Shown: positions 17,091 through 25,674 of the stretch, piece after piece
How positions within the stretch are numbered: position 1 is the stretch's first letter
How the letters are laid out: each line of letters opens with the position of its first letter
DNA from: JAJEFO01 sp022819605
GTDB lineage: Bacteria > Pseudomonadota > Alphaproteobacteria > Rhodobacterales > Rhodobacteraceae
Reading direction: 5' to 3'
DNA: 64,000 nucleotides
Assembly (NCBI GenBank): GCA_965221545.1
Contig: OZ244901.1
Coordinates: 4,030,001-4,094,000 of the forward strand
Translations under genes and position numbers: made by a program
The notes under the pieces: model-generated
The model's database searches: none
The model's input: the letters and a program-made list of their open reading frames with translations, nothing else
What the model was told of the DNA's origin: nothing

Positions 17091-17526
17091 TCGACAAGTC
17101 ATTTGGGGGCTTCTATTGAGCTTTCCCATGTCAAGTCCTGATCCGCGACCATTCCGCAGCCGCACCTGAAGGTACAGATGTCCGGCATGCGCTGGATTTA
17201 CAACCGCTTTCATCGCGACCAGGGCGGGCCTTCCGCCTTCTTCGGCTTTCCAATCTGGCAGGCCGTCTGGTCCTATGCGGGTTTGACGGCCATAAAGAGG
17301 AGTCTGGCGTCAGCGTGTGCATGGAAACCTTGCCGGAACCCTGCGGATCGCCGATCCCGACTGCATCCTGCGCTTCAGGTGCCACGTGGCCGTTCCTTCG
17401 GCGAGCGTTTGCGGCCAGGGCGTTCCCGGCACCCTTCCACACTCAATATGGCGACAGAACAATAGAGAAGCATTTTTCTGGCCGATGGTTGGTGATGCAA
17501 ATGACTCCCTGTCATTTCTTCCCATC
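17091..17526. other. Gap with no recognisable gene
   Basis: This stretch between the Lrp remnant and kynureninase contains short open frames on both strands, none with a recognisable motif or ribosome-binding site. It probably represents the site where the 5' half of the regulator was replaced. Confidence 0.5.
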
Positions 17527-18714
17527 TCAGGTCACGCGAGACTTCGACCGATATTTCGGGTCGCGCCACAACTCGTTGCGCATGACGCATTCCAGGACGT
17601 CGACGGCGGAGCACACGTCATCCATGTCCAGGTACAATGGCGAAAAGCCGAACCGCATGATATTGGGTGCACGGAAATCGCCGATCACACCGCGGTCGAT
17701 GAGCGCTTGCATGGCGGCATAGCCATGTTCGAAGGCGAACGAAACCTGGCTGCCTCGCAGCTCTGCCTCCAGAGGCGAGGCGAGGGTCAACTGCGGGCAG
17801 CGGATCGCCACCTCGGTGATGAAGGTCTCCGACAACGCGATTGAGGCCGCACGCAGCTCGGCCATGTCAACGCCTTCCCAAGCGTCGAGTGCCGCATCGA
17901 GGATCGAGAGCTGCACGACCGGTGGCGTGCCGACGCGCAGTCTTTCGGTGGACATGACCGGGCGATAGCATAGTTCCATCGCAAAGGGCGCTTCATGGCC
18001 CATCCACCCGGCCAATGCCGGTTCGACGGCTTCAACGATGTCAGGGCGAGCATAGATGAAGGCGGGCGCGCCTGGACCGCCATTGAGATACTTGTACGTG
18101 CAACCGACGGCGAACTCGGCGTTTGAACTTGTCATGTCTACCGCCACCGCGCCCGCCGAATGGGCTAGATCCCATATCATCACGGCACCTGCCGCATGAG
18201 CCTCTTCGGTAATTGCCTTCATGTCGTGCATCCTGCCCGAGCGGTAATCGACATGAGTGAGCATGACCGCGGCCACTTCGTCGGTAATCGCATCCTTCAC
18301 GTCCTCGGGCGCAGGCGTGCGCAGCTCGTAGCCTTTGTCGATGGTGCCAATCAGTCCCTGCGCCATGTAGAGATCCGTCGGAAAATTCCCGCTATCGCTG
18401 AGGACAACCCGACGGCCGGGCCGCATCTTCAGCGCGGCAGCAAGTGCCTGATAGACCTTGATCGAAAGCGTATCGCCGGTGGCCACGGATCCGGCAGGCG
18501 CACCGATCAGGCCCCCAATCCGGTTCCCCACTCGGGTCGGCAGCGAGATCCAGTCCGCCGTGTTCCAGGCCCGGATCAGCTCGGAACCCCACTCGGCCTC
18601 GATCACCTTTATGGCGCTCGTGGCGGCCCCTATTGGCAGCGGTCCCAGGGAGTTTCCATCAAGATATATCACGCCCTGCGGCAACGCGAACATGTGCTTG
18701 CGCGGCAGGGTCAT
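17527..18714 (-). CDS. kynU: Kynureninase
   Basis: A PLP-dependent hydrolase of 395 aa that splits L-kynurenine to anthranilate and L-alanine. It shows the kynureninase signature IYLDGNSLGPLP, IWDLAHSAGAV with the PLP-pairing Asp, and the Schiff-base lysine in CTYKYLNGGPGAPAF. The substrate-binding stretch is RVGTPPVVQLSILDAAL. The length is slightly below the usual ~410-420 but all landmarks are present. The ATG overlaps the stop of the dioxygenase gene (ATGA). Its product feeds the 2-aminobenzoyl-CoA route at 23-42 kb. Confidence 0.95.
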   Translation of the reverse strand: MTLPRKHMFALPQGVIYLDGNSLGPLPIGAATSAIKVIEAEWGSELIRAWNTADWISLPTRVGNRIGGLIGAPAGSVATGDTLSIKVYQALAAALKMRPGRRVVLSDSGNFPTDLYMAQGLIGTIDKGYELRTPAPEDVKDAITDEVAAVMLTHVDYRSGRMHDMKAITEEAHAAGAVMIWDLAHSAGAVAVDMTSSNAEFAVGCTYKYLNGGPGAPAFIYARPDIVEAVEPALAGWMGHEAPFAMELCYRPVMSTERLRVGTPPVVQLSILDAALDAWEGVDMAELRAASIALSETFITEVAIRCPQLTLASPLEAELRGSQVSFAFEHGYAAMQALIDRGVIGDFRAPNIMRFGFSPLYLDMDDVCSAVDVLECVMRNELWRDPKYRSKSRVT

Positions 18715-19550
18715 AGCTCACCTCTCAGGTGCCAAAGCTCGGGGAACAGCTCGACGTTCAGCATCCGGCGCAGGTACTCGACCCCTGCCGTCCCACCAGT
18801 GCCGCGCTTGAACCCGATCACTCGTTCCACGGTTGTGACATGGTTGAACCGCCAGCGGCGGAAGTAGTCTTCAAGATCCACCAACTTCTCGCCAAGCTCG
18901 TAGAGCGGCCAGTAATCGTCGATGTTCTCGTATACCGTCTTCCAGCGTGCCTGGATCTCGGGCACGGCTGCATGCGGACTGTCGAGCTGCGGTGCGGGAA
19001 CGTTGTCTTCGTGACCGTCCAGGGTGCGAAAGAGGTGGCGCACCACCTCGTCATAATAGCTCGGCCTGGCAATTTCCTCGGACAGCATGGCGTGCACTTC
19101 CGGCAAGTGCGCATGGGGCTTCAGCATATTGGGGTTCCGGTTGCCGAGCACAAATTCGATCATCCGATACTGATAGGATTGAAAGCCCGACGACGGTCCC
19201 AACGCCTCGCGGAATGCGGTATAATCGGCGGGCGTCATGGTGCGCAGCACGTCCCATTGGTTGTTCAATTGCTCGAAAATCCGGCTGACCCGCGCGAGCA
19301 TCTTGAACATCGTGGCGGTGTCGCCCGTCTTGAGCGCCTCGCGTGCCGCGCTGAGCTCGTGAAGGATCAGTTTCATCCACAGCTCTGACGTTTGATGCTG
19401 GATGATGAACAGCAGTTCGTCATGGGCCGTGCTCAGCGTCGCCTGGCTGGTCAGGATCGGCTCCAGATGAAGGTAGTCGCCATAGGACATCGCATCGGCG
19501 AAGTTCATCTTGGCGCCACCGGCCGCGGGATCATGCGCGCCAGTGCCCAT
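18711..19550 (-). CDS. kynA: Tryptophan 2,3-dioxygenase
   Basis: A haem enzyme that opens the indole ring of tryptophan to N-formylkynurenine. Key segments are SYGDYLHLEPILTSQ, the active-site FIIQHQTSELWMKLILHEL, SSGFQSYQYRMIEF, and the haem-side RFNHVTTVERVIGFKRGTGG (FNHVTTVERV here). I start it at ATG 19550 (279 aa), because that codon overlaps by one base the stop of a CoA-ligase fragment, and the longer frame opening at 19751 is that ligase read out of frame. An inner ATG at 19508 is an alternative. It forms a two-gene unit with kynU. Confidence 0.94.
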   Translation of the reverse strand: MGTGAHDPAAGGAKMNFADAMSYGDYLHLEPILTSQATLSTAHDELLFIIQHQTSELWMKLILHELSAAREALKTGDTATMFKMLARVSRIFEQLNNQWDVLRTMTPADYTAFREALGPSSGFQSYQYRMIEFVLGNRNPNMLKPHAHLPEVHAMLSEEIARPSYYDEVVRHLFRTLDGHEDNVPAPQLDSPHAAVPEIQARWKTVYENIDDYWPLYELGEKLVDLEDYFRRWRFNHVTTVERVIGFKRGTGGTAGVEYLRRMLNVELFPELWHLRGEL

Positions 19551-19696
19551 CACGAGGTCACCCGCAGCTTGAACCGCTGGATCTTGCCGCTTTCGGTTTT
19601 GGGCAGCGCGTCGACGAAGATCGCCGAGCGCGGGCACTTGCAGGGCGCGATCGTTGCATTGACGTGATCTTGCAACACTTGAATTTCCAAATTCAT
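19550..19696 (-). pseudogene. 3' end of an AMP-forming 2-aminobenzoate-CoA-ligase-like gene
   Basis: The 48 codons before kynA encode the ligase C-terminus: VLQDHVNATIAPCKCPRS, then DALPKTESGKIQRFKL with the catalytic lysine. It closely parallels the end of the intact ligase at 37345-38961. The 5' part was removed at the border with the integrase pseudogene (19.7-19.9 kb). The TGATG stop/start overlap with kynA shows the original operon order ligase-kynA-kynU. Confidence 0.72.
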
Positions 19697-19919
19697 GTAA
19701 ACGATGTCCACTCCAGTCTTCGCCTGACAGCGCCTCTATATGTTTATCCATTTATTTTCAAGTAGTTGTGTTTCATTCGATTTGCCAATGGCCGTCACAG
19801 CTGGACCAGAAAAGTCCCATTTTGAATTCCGTGTGTTGACTTGCGTGTTGCAAATACGTGCGTTCCGGGACAGGCCGCGCCCCATTGAATACCTCAAGTC
19901 AGCCAAGCGCGTGGCCCGG

Positions 19920-20584
19920 GTGAAGCTCACCCTGACCAAGCGCAACGTGGACGCTCTGGTGCCCGACGACAAGTCCTGGATCGCATGGGACGACAGGCTG
20001 GCCGGCCTCGGCTGCCGCGTGCAGCCGTCCGGCACCAAGTCCTACATCGTCAACTACCGCTCCGGCGACGGCGGGCCGACGCTGGCCGAGGCTTCGAGAC
20101 CTGCATCAAGGCGACTCCGAACCGTACGGCCAACACAGTGAAGCTCTACCGCCAGATCCTGCAGGGCAAGCTTGGCGACTGGATGCGGCGACCGCTCGAC
20201 GCCATCACCCGGCAGGACGTGGAGGTCCGGTTCAACCGGATCACCGCCAGGCACGGCTGGGCGACGGGGAAACAGGCGATGTCGATGCTGCGCTCGGTCT
20301 ATCGCCGGCCCTGCGCGGACCACGAGGGTCTGCGCAACCCGGTCGATCTCTGGCTGGCGGCGGGCGGGCGCTTCAACGCCATGAGGCGACGGCGCATCTC
20401 GGGCCCGGCGGAGGTGCTGCCGCGCTCGCTGACCAAGCGGCTGGTGAACCACGCCCGTCCATCCGACGCGACGGAGGGCTACGCCGCAGATTGCACGGTG
20501 GATCAGCTGCGCGAGCCGGCTCAGCGGATTGCCAATCGCATCTACAAGCTTGCGGCGTTTGAATCGGCCACGATGCGCGAATGA
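19920..20584 (+). pseudogene. Tyrosine integrase (DUF4102 type), frameshifted and internally deleted
   Basis: Residues read from the GTG at 19920 form the arm-binding domain (KLTLTKRNVDAL, WDDRLAGLGCRVQPSG). The frame then shifts near 20090. The core-binding domain continues in the second frame (NTVKLYRQILQGKLGDWM, DVEVRFNRITARHGWATG). Around 20395 the text jumps straight to an integrase tail (ATEGYAADCTVDQLREPAQRI). The catalytic domain is absent. It marks one end of a dead integrative element or prophage. Confidence 0.72.
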
Positions 20585-20892
20585 GAGCGTTGACCAAATC
20601 CAGCGGCGACTGCTCGCATCCGGACACGCAAGTTCCCTATCCCAACGTCACACGGCCGTTTCCCGCCCAGCGAAAGCAGTTGCGTGATTGCGCGTTGATC
20701 AGGATGCTGTACCGGCCGACACGCGACGTGCCGTCAAATGCCTTTTCCCAATGTAGTGCGCTACGGTGGTCGGGCCAGGCATTCCTAGAGATCCGAGTGA
20801 AATCGCGCTCAAGCCCTTCGTCCCGCTTGACCCGTACAGGAATCACGGCAGTGGCTTGGCGAAAGCGGGATTCGGGCGCTAGAACGCCGGAA

Positions 20893-22452
20893 TCATGGCC
20901 CGGAAGTGAAATGTGCGGCGAACGGGCGTCGCCCCGTTCCAGAATTCAGATTTCGAGGCTCACGGCGGACTTGCCCTTTTCGACTGCCTCCCTGAACCAC
21001 GCTGGCTGGCGCCCACGTCCGGACCAGGTCTGGCCCGGATCGTCCGGGTTCCGGTACTTCGCGGGTACAGGGGACGCACGTTGCTTTCTTTTCCTGCCCA
21101 GGACTTCGCTGACGGTCAGGCCATGCTTCTTGGCGATTCTCTGGGCCGCGACCTGTAATTCCTGCGTCGCTGCGGCAATCGCGCGTATCCCGCTGATCTT
21201 GAGCTCGTTTTCGATGCGTTGCTTGAGCGCCTCGAGTTCCTTGTCGGAGAGCTTTCCGAGGTCGATTTTCGTTGCCATCCGGATCTCCCTTGTTGCGATG
21301 AAGCAATTGGCCATTTTGGTCCCGGATGCGTGCTACATATTGAGCACCTGAAGCGCAACTTGGAATCTCCCGGGCCTGAAGAAGTTCCTGAAGCCGGGTT
21401 TCGGCATTTCCGCCCTTGCTTGAAACCGGGAATTGGACGCGTTGCCAGTCATCAATTCGAGATGCAATACCCTGTCTAACGATACCGGTATGCCGGCGGG
21501 AAAGCGACAACCGCGAGTGCATGGCGCCGGACCTGGGTTCTGGGCGATTGACGCAATTGAACACAAGTCCCGGATGGCATTCGACATGCGCGCGGCTGCC
21601 CGTCTGCCTGTTCGCCAAGGAAGGTGCGTCGCGCCAGTTATGCGACAAGGCAGGAGGACTCCACACGTGACTTGCCGTCAGCAAGAAGTCCCTGGCGCTG
21701 CGGATGTCGATCCGGTCGCGCGGGTCGAGGTCCGAAAGCTCGTTCGAGGTCTCGTTCGCGAGGTCGAGAAGCGACAGGTAGACGTCGGAATCAAGTTGTG
21801 CCCGATAGACCGACGCAAACGGATGACCCACCCGCACCGCGAAGTCCTTCGTCGCTTCGGGCTTCAGGAACATGTGCGCCTCGGGCCGCCACAGGAACGG
21901 CAGGTAGGTCGCCACGGTCCATTTCGCGCAGTCGTGGGGCCTGAGAACCCGCTCGATTTCGGAGAGCGTTGACGCGGTCGCGTCATCGGCGAACCTGGCC
22001 GCCGCCCGAACGAAGGCATCGGCGTCACGACCGTGCAGCACGTCGGCGATTCCGGCAATCTCGAACCGGGAGAGCATGTTCGTCGCCTGGAAGGCTGAAA
22101 GAACCGCCGTCCCCAGCCCGCAGCCGTTCAAGGCTTCGGCCAGCGGCGCTGTGGCGTCAAGTTTTCTGCTGGCCGCGAGCTTGTAGTCACGCTCCTCAGA
22201 CGCGAAGCCGTGGGAGTGGAAGCCGTTCGGGAAGAACTTCAGGAACCGGCTCCGGGCGGTCGCGTAGCCGAAATACTTCGGGTCTGCCTTTCCCGCATCG
22301 CGGCGAAGCCGCCGCCACACGTCTTCGGCGTCTGCTCCATCGACATACTTCTTGCCGTCGACCAGTCCGCAGAAGTGGCCGTCCTTGCGAACGAAGCGCA
22401 GTCTGTACTTGCCGAGCGTTCCCTGCCGTATCGTTCGAGCGCTAGTGGCCAT
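20893..22452 (-). CDS. Chimeric hypothetical ORF; first ~255 codons look genuine
   Basis: The ATG at 22452 begins a protein with normal composition (GKYRLRFVRKDGHFCGLVDG, RSRFLKFFPNGFHSHGF) that I do not recognise. It looks globular, with no signal peptide or membrane segment. From about residue 260 the character changes to arginine-, serine- and cysteine-rich sequence typical of out-of-frame reading. The last third runs through the H-NS-like gene in another frame. The gene is probably cut near 21650 and reads on by chance. It shares the element remnant with an integrase pseudogene and a MobC-like gene. Confidence 0.4.
   Translation of the reverse strand: MATSARTIRQGTLGKYRLRFVRKDGHFCGLVDGKKYVDGADAEDVWRRLRRDAGKADPKYFGYATARSRFLKFFPNGFHSHGFASEERDYKLAASRKLDATAPLAEALNGCGLGTAVLSAFQATNMLSRFEIAGIADVLHGRDADAFVRAAARFADDATASTLSEIERVLRPHDCAKWTVATYLPFLWRPEAHMFLKPEATKDFAVRVGHPFASVYRAQLDSDVYLSLLDLANETSNELSDLDPRDRIDIRSARDFLLTASHVWSPPALSHNWRDAPSLANRQTGSRAHVECHPGLVFNCVNRPEPRSGAMHSRLSLSRRHTGIVRQGIASRIDDWQRVQFPVSSKGGNAETRLQELLQAREIPSCASGAQYVARIRDQNGQLLHRNKGDPDGNENRPRKALRQGTRGAQATHRKRAQDQRDTRDCRSDAGITGRGPENRQEAWPDRQRSPGQEKKATCVPCTREVPEPGRSGPDLVRTWAPASVVQGGSRKGQVRREPRNLNSGTGRRPFAAHFTSGP
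20946..21278 (-). CDS. H-NS-like nucleoid protein (HvrA type)
   Basis: A 110-residue DNA-binding protein. The N-terminal coiled coil (KIDLGKLSDKELEALKQRIE) mediates oligomerisation, and the C-terminal H-NS core reads YRNPDDPGQTWSGRGRQPAW, the typical AT-hook-like loop. It starts at ATG 21278 behind GGGAGA; an upstream codon at 21314 lacks such a site. Proteins of this kind on integrative elements usually silence the element or its host targets. A different reading frame on the same strand (20893-22452) overlaps it and is not credible here. Confidence 0.85.
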   Translation of the reverse strand: MATKIDLGKLSDKELEALKQRIENELKISGIRAIAAATQELQVAAQRIAKKHGLTVSEVLGRKRKQRASPVPAKYRNPDDPGQTWSGRGRQPAWFREAVEKGKSAVSLEI

Positions 22453-22624
22453 GTCCCTTCCTCATTGATCGTCCGTCGCTTGCGTTGCCTGGGGGTTGTG
22501 CGCGAACTGGATCCCGGAGCGCTTTGGTGGCGAAGCTAACGTGCTTGCCCGGGAATGTCTTCGGGATGGTTCCTGAACCGTCGACCGAGGTGCAGGTCAG
22601 AGGCATGGATGAAGCGAAATCCGG

Positions 22625-23008
22625 CTATGGGTCAGCGACTCCGGAACTGGCCCCAAGCGGGGTGTCGAGCGTCGCGGCATTCGGTTCGTCCGCTCCCAGC
22701 GTCTTGTCCTGGGCGGCCCGAGCGTCCGCCGCGGCCCTGTGAAAGAGGTCCTTTCTGCCGGATCCATCGTGTTCTTCGCGCTTCAGATACGCAAAAAGGT
22801 GCACGCTGCGGAAAGTCCGCTTGATCAGCTCGGCCAGTTCCGGCGTCAATCCGCCGCCGTAGAGGTAAAGATCGTCGGCCGCAGCGCGCACGGCGGCCTT
22901 CCGCACGAACGAGCCGGGAGTCATTCCCGCCTTCTCAGCGGATTCTACGACCGCGTCCCACTCGTCTTTCATGAACCGGATCGAGCGCTGAAAACTAATC
23001 TTCGCCAT
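22625..23008 (-). CDS. Ribbon-helix-helix, MobC-like mobilisation accessory protein
   Basis: A 127-residue protein from ATG 23008, which has AGGGGAGG upstream. SFQRSIRFMKDEWDAVVESA followed by GMTPGSFVRKAAVRAA resembles the beta-strand plus two-helix fold of MobC/TraJ-type relaxosome proteins, which bind near a transfer origin. The C-terminal half is low complexity. No relaxase gene is visible, so the protein is an orphan of the mobile element whose integrase is broken at 19.9-20.6 kb. The assignment rests on fold-like pattern only. Confidence 0.5.
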   Translation of the reverse strand: MAKISFQRSIRFMKDEWDAVVESAEKAGMTPGSFVRKAAVRAAADDLYLYGGGLTPELAELIKRTFRSVHLFAYLKREEHDGSGRKDLFHRAAADARAAQDKTLGADEPNAATLDTPLGASSGVADP

Positions 23009-23295
23009 CGTTGCCTCCCCTGTCAGGGCCTTGCACCGGCCGCTCGGCGAGCGGCATGCCGGACGGTTTCGGACGGCCATTGGGCCATTTCCTGGACCAT
23101 TGGCTTTCCCGCCGGCAGGCCGGCATGCAGAGTTCATTCTGTTTGCGGCCGCATTGCGCGTGGTTCTCTGGAGCAACGAGCGCAAATTCCGCGAAGCAGC
23201 TTCGTGCAACATCATTTACTTTAGGATTAAACATTCGCGATTTATGTGCTATTGCACGCATCTGTCGTTCAGAATCACTGCTCCAGGGAGTCCCA

Positions 23296-25647
23296 ATGAA
23301 AGTCAGTGTTATCGGTGGCGGACCCGGCGGACTCTATACAGCTCTCTTGACAAAGAAAGCGCGACCAGGCTGGGACATAGAAGTCTTCGAGCGCAACCAG
23401 GCGGACGATACCTTTGGCTTTGGCGTCGTGTTCTCGGATGAAACTCTTGATGAATTCCTCAGCCGCGACCAGCCCGTCTTTGAACGCATGCGCGAGGAGT
23501 TCGCCTACTGGGATGACGTTGCAATTCACTTCAAGGGCGAAGAGATGCGCTGCGCTGGCAACGGATTTTGCGGCACTTCGCGGCAAACACTACTCACCAT
23601 CCTGCAAGAGCGTTGTGCGGAACTCGGCGTCCATCTGACCTTTGGCGCGGATATCGACGTTGCAAACCTAAGAACTCAGTTCGCAGACTCTGATGTGATC
23701 GTTGCAAGTGACGGGATCAACTCGGCAATCCGCGATGCCAACAAGGAAGCTTTCAAACCGTCCACGACCTGGCGCAGCAACCGCTTTTGCTGGATGGGCT
23801 CGACCCGCCCGATGAGCGAGTTCAACTATTTCTTCCGCGAGACCCAACACGGCCACATGGTCGCGCATTGCTACCAGTATGAAAAGGAACGCTCGACCTG
23901 GGTGTTCGAAACGGATGATGCGACCTGGAAGGGCCATGGATTCAGAGAGTTCGACGAAGAGGACTCAAAAGCCAAGCTGGAGGCGATTTTCGCTGAGGAA
24001 TTGGAAGGACACCCGCTGTTGCTGAACAGGTCCAGTTGGCGCAACTTCCCGCGCATCTTCTGCAGGAACTGGTACGCAGACAATATCGTCATTCTGGGTG
24101 ACGCCAAAGCCAGCGCGCATTTCTCGATTGGATCGGGCACCAAACTCGCCATGGACTGCGCGATTGCATTGTCAGACGCACTCGTGGAGCACGCAGAGGA
24201 CAATGTGCAGAAAGCGTTCCAGACCTACGACGACAACCGCCGCACGCCTTGCCAGATCACCCAGCACAATGCCGATGTATCGCTCGCCTGGTTTGAACAC
24301 ATGAGCCGGTCCTGGGACATGGAGCCCTACCAGTTCGCCATGGTCGTGATGTGCCGGGCCAAATCGATCACCTATGACAACCTGATCGTGCGTGACCCGC
24401 GATTTATCACCAAGGCCGATGATGAATGGTATGCGCGTCACTTGCGCGAAACCGGCGAAGATCTGAGCAAGAAACGTCCCACCCCTATGTTCGCCAAGTT
24501 CCAGCTGCGCAGCATGAACTTGAAGAACCGTGTGGTGATGTCGCCGATGGCGCAATACAGCTGTGAAGGCGATGGTGTGCCGAACGACTGGCACAAGGTT
24601 CACTACGTCGGTCATGCCCATGGCGGCATGGGGATGATCTATACGGAAATGACCTGCCCTTCCGCTGATGCCCGCATCACCGAAGGCTGCCCCGGCATCT
24701 GGAACGATGAACAGGAAGCTGCTTGGAAGGATATCGTGGACATGATCCACGCGACTTCGACTGCCAAGGTAGCGATGCAGATCGGCCATGCGGGGCGCAA
24801 AGGGTCAACACAGCTGGGTTGGGAGGAGATGGACAAGCCCATAGTCAATTCAGAATCCAACTGGCCGATTGTGTCTGCTTCGCCGATTCCCTGGCTCGAG
24901 AACCTTAGCCAGGTTCCGATGGAACTCGATCGCGCGGGCATGGACCGGATCACGGCGGATTTCGTGCAAGGCGCTGAGCGCGCAGCGCGCGCGAATTTCG
25001 ACATGGTCGAATTGCACTGCGCCCATGGCTACTTGCTGGCGTCCTTCCTGTCGCCGCTGACCAACCTGCGTACGGACGAGTTTGGTGGAAGCCTCGAAAG
25101 CCGACTGCGTTATCCGCTTGAGGTCTTCGCAGCCATGCGGGCCGTCTGGCCGGCAGAACGTCCGATGGCGGTTCGTGTCTCGGGCACTGACTGGAAAGAA
25201 GGCGGGCTGACAGAGGGCGACTTGATCGGCATTTCCGAAGCCTTCCGCGATGCCGGATGCGATCTCATTGACGTATCTGCCGGGCAAACGGTCCCGGATC
25301 AGGAACCTGTCTATGGCCGCATGTTTCAGGCGCATCTGGCCGAAGCTGTGCGCAATGTTCCCAAAATTGCCACGATGGCTGTCGGGGCAATCACTGAACC
25401 CGCGCAGGTAAACACCATTTTGCACACGCGCCGCGCCGATTTGGTCGCGATCGGCCGGCCGCATTTGTGGAACCCATTCTTCGCCCATCAGGCCGCCGCC
25501 TGGTATGGTGCGTTGAACACGAAATCCTGGGCCAAGCAGTACGAAAACGGTGCCTTGCAGGTGTTCCGCGAGGCTGAGAAAAACCGCGAAAAGATGCTTG
25601 ATCTTCAACGCAAGGCGGCACCGGGCAAGCACGCAAGTGTGACATAG
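23296..25647 (+). CDS. 2-Aminobenzoyl-CoA monooxygenase/reductase-like fusion flavoprotein
   Basis: A 783-residue two-domain enzyme. Residues 1-~390 are a salicylate-hydroxylase-like FAD monooxygenase (VIGGGPGGLYTALLTKK; second FAD motif NIVILGDAKASAHFSIG). Residues ~400-770 are an Old Yellow Enzyme-type reductase (NRVVMSPMAQYSCEGDG, QIGHAGRKGSTQ, GYLLASFLSPLTNLRTDEFG). This fusion is the hallmark of 2-aminobenzoyl-CoA monooxygenase/reductase, which hydroxylates and then reduces the anthraniloyl-CoA ring without ring-cleaving dioxygenase. Related salicyloyl-CoA 5-hydroxylase fusions are the alternative, but kynureninase and an anthranilate-type ligase nearby favour this call. ATG 23296 follows CAGGGAG. 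The 287-bp upstream region probably holds the promoter. Confidence 0.88.
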   Translation: MKVSVIGGGPGGLYTALLTKKARPGWDIEVFERNQADDTFGFGVVFSDETLDEFLSRDQPVFERMREEFAYWDDVAIHFKGEEMRCAGNGFCGTSRQTLLTILQERCAELGVHLTFGADIDVANLRTQFADSDVIVASDGINSAIRDANKEAFKPSTTWRSNRFCWMGSTRPMSEFNYFFRETQHGHMVAHCYQYEKERSTWVFETDDATWKGHGFREFDEEDSKAKLEAIFAEELEGHPLLLNRSSWRNFPRIFCRNWYADNIVILGDAKASAHFSIGSGTKLAMDCAIALSDALVEHAEDNVQKAFQTYDDNRRTPCQITQHNADVSLAWFEHMSRSWDMEPYQFAMVVMCRAKSITYDNLIVRDPRFITKADDEWYARHLRETGEDLSKKRPTPMFAKFQLRSMNLKNRVVMSPMAQYSCEGDGVPNDWHKVHYVGHAHGGMGMIYTEMTCPSADARITEGCPGIWNDEQEAAWKDIVDMIHATSTAKVAMQIGHAGRKGSTQLGWEEMDKPIVNSESNWPIVSASPIPWLENLSQVPMELDRAGMDRITADFVQGAERAARANFDMVELHCAHGYLLASFLSPLTNLRTDEFGGSLESRLRYPLEVFAAMRAVWPAERPMAVRVSGTDWKEGGLTEGDLIGISEAFRDAGCDLIDVSAGQTVPDQEPVYGRMFQAHLAEAVRNVPKIATMAVGAITEPAQVNTILHTRRADLVAIGRPHLWNPFFAHQAAAWYGALNTKSWAKQYENGALQVFREAEKNREKMLDLQRKAAPGKHASVT

Positions 25648-25674
25648 GCAAGAGCACTGTTCGGAGAAGGCACG

